Shown here: in pieces, positions 59,738 to 64,000 of the stretch | How the letters are laid out: the number at the start of each line of letters is the position of its first letter | How positions within the stretch are numbered: the stretch's first letter is position 1 | Source: Tabrizicola sp. | Lineage (GTDB): Bacteria; Pseudomonadota; Alphaproteobacteria; Rhodobacterales; Rhodobacteraceae | Reading direction: 5' to 3' | DNA: 64,000 nt | Assembly: GCF_030373185.1 (NCBI RefSeq) | Contig: NZ_JAUCZH010000002.1 | Coordinates: 124,001 to 188,000, forward strand | Program-made: the position numbers and the translations under genes | Notes under the pieces: generated by a model | What the model was told of the DNA's origin: nothing | Databases searched by the model: none | What the model saw: the letters and a program-made list of their open reading frames with translations, nothing else

Positions 59738-59875
59738 TCAGAACAACCCGTCGCCGCCTTTTTTCTGCTCTACCGCCTCGTCAGCCAGCACCACCGCACC
59801 GCCCACGATCAAGGGCGTGCAGCCCGCAAGGACCAAAGCCGCCAGAACCATTGCCACTCGTCGTGCATTTTGCAT
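59738..59875 (-). CDS. Small lipoprotein
   Basis: A 45-residue protein beginning MQNARRVAMVLAALVLAGC, with the lipobox LAGC at residues 16-19, followed by TPLIVGGAVVLADEAVEQKKGG. It should be exported and lipidated. An AGGGAAAC site precedes the ATG. It lies 97 nt after the cobO stop in the same direction, so it may share its transcript. No homology is recognised beyond the lipobox. Confidence 0.6.
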   Translation of the reverse strand: MQNARRVAMVLAALVLAGCTPLIVGGAVVLADEAVEQKKGGDGLF

Positions 59876-59972
59876 GAAGCTTGTTTCCCTATCCTGAACA
59901 TGAGGTCGTACAGTATTGCTGCAAATCCTTGAAATCCTGCATCTCCAGCCCGCTGGCTTCCCAGATCAGCCT

Positions 59973-60620
59973 TCAGAATTCCACCCCCGCCTGCGCCTTG
60001 ATGCCTGACCGGAATGGATGTTTGACCAACGTCATCTCGGTCACCATGTCGGCGATCTCGATCAATTCATCTTTCGCATTGCGACCGGTCAGGACCACAT
60101 GGGTCAGGGCCGGCTTTTCGGTTTTCAGAAATTCCACCACCTCGGCAAGGTCCAGATAGTCATAGCGAAGCGCGATGTTGATCTCGTCCAGCAAGACCAG
60201 CCGGATTTCCGGATTTCGGATCAGTTCCTTCGCCTTTTCCCAGCCCGCCCTTGCCGCTGCTATATCACGGGTCTTGTCCTGGGTTTCCCAGGTAAAGCCC
60301 TCGCCCATCGCGTGAAACTGGCACAGCTCCGAGAAATGCGTGGTCAGGAGCCGGCGCTCGCCGGTATCCCATGCCCCCTTGATGAACTGCACCACAGCTG
60401 ACGGCATCCCATGTGCCACGCAGCGCAGGATCATTCCGAAACCGGACGAGGATTTCCCTTTCCCTGCCCCGGTATGGATGATGATCAGCCCCTTCTCGCC
60501 TTCCTTTCCCGCCATGATCTTGTCGCGCGCGGCCTTCTTCTTGGCCATCTTTGCGGCATGGCGGGCAAGGTCGGCATCGGGGTCAGGCAGGGTGCCTTCT
60601 GTCGTTTCGGTGTCGGTCAT
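59973..60620 (-). CDS. cobO: Cob(I)alamin adenosyltransferase
   Basis: A 215-residue enzyme that transfers the adenosyl group from ATP to the cobalt of corrinoids. P-loop GAGKGKSSS at residues 51-59 and VQFIKGAWDTGERRLL near residue 78, followed by RLVLLDEINIALRYDYLD, are diagnostic. The start is MTDTETTEGT at 60620. It runs in the opposite direction to the riboswitch-controlled genes on both sides. Confidence 0.95.
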   Translation of the reverse strand: MTDTETTEGTLPDPDADLARHAAKMAKKKAARDKIMAGKEGEKGLIIIHTGAGKGKSSSGFGMILRCVAHGMPSAVVQFIKGAWDTGERRLLTTHFSELCQFHAMGEGFTWETQDKTRDIAAARAGWEKAKELIRNPEIRLVLLDEINIALRYDYLDLAEVVEFLKTEKPALTHVVLTGRNAKDELIEIADMVTEMTLVKHPFRSGIKAQAGVEF

Positions 60621-60671
60621 GGTCGGTCGCGTCCTTGACAATAAGGGGCCTTCTGCCTCAGGTGGGCAGGC

Positions 60672-60896
60672 GCTGGTTCCTGTTTTATGACAGGCGAAGA
60701 GGGAATGCGACAGGGTTAGCCGAAAGGATCGGCAAGCCTCAATCGCAGCCGCCCCCGCGACCGTGACCGGAGAGGTCTCCAATGCCACTGGCCCCAAAGG
60801 CCGGGAAGGCGGGGGGCCGTGGGGGCCAGCCCCCGGATCCGCAAGCCGGGAGACCTGCCAGCGCAAAGGACTGAACCGGCGGACGGGGTGTTCCGC
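60672..60896 (+). promoter_or_regulatory. Cobalamin riboswitch 2
   Basis: Conserved blocks GAGGGAATGCGACAGG, CCGCCCCCGCGACCG, GCCACTGG, GGCCGGGAAGGCGG and the B12 box GCCGGGAGACCTGCC, then a hairpin GCGGA-CGGGGTGT-TCCGC (60879-60896). The loop is identical to that after riboswitch 1. It controls DUF1636-cobW-cobN. 60897-60963 holds the leader before the first start codon and no gene. Confidence 0.93.
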
Positions 60897-60963
60897 GACC
60901 GGCAGATGGTGGGCATGCCCGCCTTCTCTGGCCCATGCCCCTTTCGCCACCCGAAAGGACGCC

Positions 60964-61326
60964 ATGGCCACCACGCTGCATGTCTGTACCACCTGCAAGG
61001 CCGGAGAGCCGCTGCCCGACGGTGATCTGCGCCCCGGCGCGCAGCTTTTTGCCGCGCTGACCGCGATCAGCGCGCCAGAAGGCGTGCGTATCGTCGGGGT
61101 GGAATGCCTGTCCGCCTGCAACACCGGCTGTGCCGTGGCGCTGTCAAAGCCGGGTGGCTGGTCTTATGTCTATGGTCGCCTGACCCTTGACGATGTCCCC
61201 GCAATCCTTGAAGGCGCGGCCAAGTATGCCGCGACCGTGGATGGTGTCGTTCCGTGGCGCGACCGCCCGACCGTCTTTCGCAAGCAAAGCATCGCCCGTA
61301 TCCCGCCCCTGGAGGCCGCAGAATGA
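60964..61326 (+). CDS. DUF1636-family metal-binding protein
   Basis: A 120-residue protein with a ferredoxin-like cysteine pattern: Cys8, Cys11, then Cys48, Cys52 and Cys56 (VECLSACNTGC). The family is found in cobalamin gene clusters and is predicted to bind an Fe-S cluster or metal. GAAAGGA precedes the ATG. Its stop overlaps cobW by 4 nt. Confidence 0.88.
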   Translation: MATTLHVCTTCKAGEPLPDGDLRPGAQLFAALTAISAPEGVRIVGVECLSACNTGCAVALSKPGGWSYVYGRLTLDDVPAILEGAAKYAATVDGVVPWRDRPTVFRKQSIARIPPLEAAE

Positions 61327-62369
61327 ACACCGCAACGACCGATCTGACCAAAATCCCGGTAACGGTGATCACGGGCTTTCTTGGCGCCGGGAAAACCACC
61401 CTCATCCGCCACCTCATGCAGAACCCGCAAGGCAAGCGTCTGGCGATTCTGGTCAACGAATTCGGCACCGTGGGCGTGGATGGCGATATCCTGAAATCCT
61501 GCGCCGATGACAACTGCCCGGTGGAAAACATCGTGGAACTGGCCAATGGCTGCATCTGCTGCACGGTCGCAGATGATTTCATTCCCACGATCGAGGCCTT
61601 GATGGCCATGCCGGTCCGGCCTGACCATATCATCATCGAAACCTCGGGCCTTGCGCTGCCAAAACCGCTGCTCAAGGCCTTTGACTGGCCTGCGATCCGC
61701 AGCCGGATCACGGTGGATGGCGTCATCGCCCTTGCCGATGCCGAGGCCGTCGCCGCGGGCCGCTTTGCCCCGAACGTCGAGGCCGTCGAGGCCCAGCGCG
61801 CCGCCGACCCCAGCCTTGACCACGAAACCCCGCTGAGTGAGGTGTTCGAGGATCAGATCCTGTGCGCCGACGTGATCTTGTTGTCCAAGGCCGATCTGGC
61901 GGGCGAAGCCGGTCTCGCATCGGCCCGCGCCCTGATTACCGCTGAACTCAGCCGAACCATCCCGATGCTGGCGATGACTGAAGGCGTGATCGACCCGCGC
62001 GTGATCCTTGGGCTTGGCGCTGCGGCTGAAGATGATCTGGCCGCCCGTCCCTCGCACCACGACGGCCATGACGACCATGAACATGAAGACTTCGATTCGG
62101 TCGTCATTGACCTGCCTGAAGTCATCGATCCCGACGCGCTGGCCGCCGCCATCATGCAGCTGGCGCATGACCAGAAGATCCTGCGCGTCAAAGGCCATGT
62201 TGCCGTGGCGGGCAAGCCGATGCGCCTTTTGGTGCAGGCCGTGGGCGCGCGGGTGCGAATGCAGTTCGACAAGCCATGGGGTGCCGGTCCGCGCAGGTCG
62301 CAACTGGTGGTCATTGCTGAACATGACGACATCGACCCGGCGGCGATTGCCAGGGTTCTGGGGGCCTGA
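61323..62369 (+). CDS. cobW: Cobalamin biosynthesis protein CobW (GTPase, metallochaperone)
   Basis: A 348-residue G3E-family GTPase, a likely metal chaperone delivering cobalt for insertion by CobNST. P-loop GFLGAGKTT at residues 18-26 and the metal-site motif CICC at residues 77-80 are present. A His/Asp-rich stretch SHHDGHDDHEHED (residues 244-256) separates the GTPase domain from the C-terminal CobW_C domain and could bind metal. It is coupled to DUF1636 and lies directly before cobN. Confidence 0.95.
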   Translation: MNTATTDLTKIPVTVITGFLGAGKTTLIRHLMQNPQGKRLAILVNEFGTVGVDGDILKSCADDNCPVENIVELANGCICCTVADDFIPTIEALMAMPVRPDHIIIETSGLALPKPLLKAFDWPAIRSRITVDGVIALADAEAVAAGRFAPNVEAVEAQRAADPSLDHETPLSEVFEDQILCADVILLSKADLAGEAGLASARALITAELSRTIPMLAMTEGVIDPRVILGLGAAAEDDLAARPSHHDGHDDHEHEDFDSVVIDLPEVIDPDALAAAIMQLAHDQKILRVKGHVAVAGKPMRLLVQAVGARVRMQFDKPWGAGPRRSQLVVIAEHDDIDPAAIARVLGA

Positions 62370-62375
62370 GCCAAC

Positions 62376-64000
62376 ATGCACGTCGTCTTCCGCGAAAGCC
62401 ACGGGCTTGAGGAAACGGAAACCCCGTTCGATCTGGGGCAAGACCCGGCCGATCTGGTGGTGCTGTCCTTTTCCGACAGCGACCTTGGCGCTTTCACGGC
62501 GGGCTACGAACGTGCGTGCAAATCGGGCGCAGGTCACCCAATGGTGCGGCTGGCCAATATCATCGCGCTGAAACACCCGGTATCCGTCGACACCTATGCC
62601 GAGCAGACGCTTTCAGGCGCCAAGGCCATCCTTGTCCGCCTGATTGGCGGCGAGGCTTACTGGCCCTACGGTCTGGCCGTCCTGCAAGACCTTGCCCGAC
62701 GCAACGGCATTGCGCTTGCCGTCCTGCCCGCAGATGGGCGGCCTGATCCGCGGCTGGACGAACTCTCGACCCTGCCTGTGTCCACCCTGCGCCGGTTGCA
62801 GACGCTGTGCGATCAGGGGGGTGCGGTTGCGGCTCAGGCGGCCTTGGCGCAACTGGCGCTGGCGGCGGGGCTTTATGCCGGGCTGGTTGCCGGTGACAAG
62901 ACTGTGCCGGACATGGGCTTTTACGACCCCGCCAAGGGCGTGATCTCCGCGCCCGACGGCGACAGGCCGGTGCTGGTGACCTTCTACCGCAGCTATCTGA
63001 CCGCAGGTGATACCGCCCCGGTCGATGCGCTGATCCTTGCCCTGCGCGCGGCAGGGTTCGCAGCCTGCGGGGCCTTTGCCCCCAGCTTGAAAGCCTCCGG
63101 TGTGGGCGACTGGCTGCGCGGTCATCTGGCCGCCCACCCCCCCGTGGCGATCATCAACGCCACTGCCTTTTCGGCGCAAGGCGCGGATGGTTCCACCCCC
63201 TTTGACGGCGGCGATTGCCCGGTGTTTCAGGTGGCTCTCTCCACCGCGCGGCGGCGGGACTGGGCCACGTCTGACCGGGGGCTTTCGCCCGCCGACCTTG
63301 CGATGCATGTGGTGCTGCCCGAGGTGGACGGTCGGTTGTTCGCAGGCCTTGTCAGCTTCAAATCCCCCGGCAAGCGGCACCCTGACCTGCAATTTTCCCG
63401 CTTTGCGCACCGGGCCGATCAGGCGCGGATCGCGGCGGTGGTTGACCGGGTGGTGGCGTGGCACCGCCTGTCGCAAACCCCCGCCGCCGAACGGCAACTG
63501 GCGGTGATCCTGTCCACCTACCCCGGCCGCGCGCATCAGATGGCGCATGCGGTGGGCCTCGATGCGCTGGCTTCGGTTGACGAGATGCTGGCCGGTCTGA
63601 CGGCCGAAGGCTATGCCATCTCCCCCGGCGCGCCGTTGCCCGAAGCCCTGACCGGAGTGATCGAGTGGCCCGTGGCCGACTATCTGACCGCCCTTGCCAC
63701 CCTGCCCGAACCCCTGCGCGACGATCTTGCTGCCGCATGGGGCGCGGTTGCCGCCGACCCATTGGTCGCAAAGGGTGCGTTCCATTTCCCCGCCACCCGT
63801 CGCGGCAATGCGCTGATCGCGCTCCAACCCGAACGGGGCGAGGTTCAAAGCCGCGACAACGACTACCATGACCTGTCGCGCACCCCGCGCCATGGCTATG
63901 TGGCCTTCTACCTCTGGCTTCGGTCACTGGGCCTGCATGCCCTTGTCCACATGGGCGCACATGGCACACTGGAATGGCTGCCGGGTAAATCGGTCGCCCT
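62376..64000 (+). CDS. cobN: Cobaltochelatase subunit CobN, N-terminal part
   Basis: The large subunit of the aerobic ATP-dependent cobaltochelatase, which inserts cobalt into hydrogenobyrinic acid a,c-diamide. About 541 residues are present before the window ends; the full protein is usually well over 1,000 residues. Recognisable parts are VLVTFYRSYLTAGDTAPVD, FPATRRGNALIALQPERGE and the MGAHGTLEWLPGKSVA motif at the edge. ATG 62376 is 6 nt after cobW. Confidence 0.96.
   Translation, partial: MHVVFRESHGLEETETPFDLGQDPADLVVLSFSDSDLGAFTAGYERACKSGAGHPMVRLANIIALKHPVSVDTYAEQTLSGAKAILVRLIGGEAYWPYGLAVLQDLARRNGIALAVLPADGRPDPRLDELSTLPVSTLRRLQTLCDQGGAVAAQAALAQLALAAGLYAGLVAGDKTVPDMGFYDPAKGVISAPDGDRPVLVTFYRSYLTAGDTAPVDALILALRAAGFAACGAFAPSLKASGVGDWLRGHLAAHPPVAIINATAFSAQGADGSTPFDGGDCPVFQVALSTARRRDWATSDRGLSPADLAMHVVLPEVDGRLFAGLVSFKSPGKRHPDLQFSRFAHRADQARIAAVVDRVVAWHRLSQTPAAERQLAVILSTYPGRAHQMAHAVGLDALASVDEMLAGLTAEGYAISPGAPLPEALTGVIEWPVADYLTALATLPEPLRDDLAAAWGAVAADPLVAKGAFHFPATRRGNALIALQPERGEVQSRDNDYHDLSRTPRHGYVAFYLWLRSLGLHALVHMGAHGTLEWLPGKSVA

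Overview
This window is a stretch of chromosome from an alphaproteobacterium, almost certainly a member of the Rhodobacterales (Rhodobacter/Paracoccus-like). The evidence is the high GC content, long adjacent genes with many 1-4 nt overlaps, a perfect CIRCE operator before groESL, an F1-only ATP synthase operon (atpHAGDC, no F0 genes beside it), a short HisG with HisZ, homospermidine synthase, a class II (B12-dependent) ribonucleotide reductase, acrylyl-CoA reductase AcuI, and aerobic-type cobalamin genes (cobQ, cobO, DUF1636, cobW, cobN). No insertion sequence, integrase, CRISPR array, rRNA or tRNA was seen. The window is mostly core genome with one possible accessory gene.

Layout. 1-3.2 kb: a TRAP transporter (dctP truncated at the window edge, dctM, dctQ) divergent from a LacI regulator, with palindromic operators between them. 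3.2-6.3 kb: alpha/beta hydrolase, NUDIX, GreA-like factor, GNAT acetyltransferase and an EamA exporter. 6.3-8.5 kb: groEL-groES with CIRCE, promoter and terminator. 8.5-18.1 kb: TraB/GumN protein, MBL-fold hydrolase, a 53-residue basic protein, Mn-type pyrophosphatase, HAD phosphatase, MaoC hydratase, ribF, YcgN, threonine aldolase, prs and a PAP2 phosphatase. 18.1-23.2 kb: atpHAGDC. 23.3-27.4 kb: methyltransferase, glyoxalase II, clpA. 27.4-32.8 kb: a MotA/MotB-like pair, ChaC, DUF2125 and an extensin-like protein. 32.8-39.5 kb: tyrC, hisC, a repeat element, homospermidine synthase, rpsD, acuI and a hydroxyisobutyrate-dehydrogenase-like enzyme. 39.5-48.6 kb: a lower-GC membrane protein, class II RNR, DUF1489, an EamA exporter, hisS-hisZ-hisG, slyX and an AbrB-family membrane protein. 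48.6-54.7 kb: MhpA-like hydroxylase with a TetR regulator, then pcaI-pcaJ-pcaF with an IclR regulator. 54.8-64 kb: the cobalamin region.

How the genes fit together. The right-hand 9 kb is a coherent vitamin B12 module: two cobalamin riboswitches, one before an ABC importer plus cobQ and one before DUF1636-cobW-cobN, with cobO in between on the other strand. The B12-dependent ribonucleotide reductase at 40-42.5 kb is one consumer of that cofactor. The pcaIJF-IclR block makes the end products of the beta-ketoadipate pathway; its own ring-cleavage genes are not in the window.

I did not find a clear new multi-gene system. The most interesting small-scale items are: a 19-codon reading frame with a strong ribosome binding site between the first B12 riboswitch and the ABC importer; hairpins with an identical 8-nt loop after both riboswitches; a 53-residue Lys/Pro/Gly-rich protein gene preceded by a 7-codon frame; a composite inverted-repeat element present twice; a 32-bp perfect palindrome; and a MotA/MotB-like pair whose MotB partner carries an unusually long predicted coiled coil.
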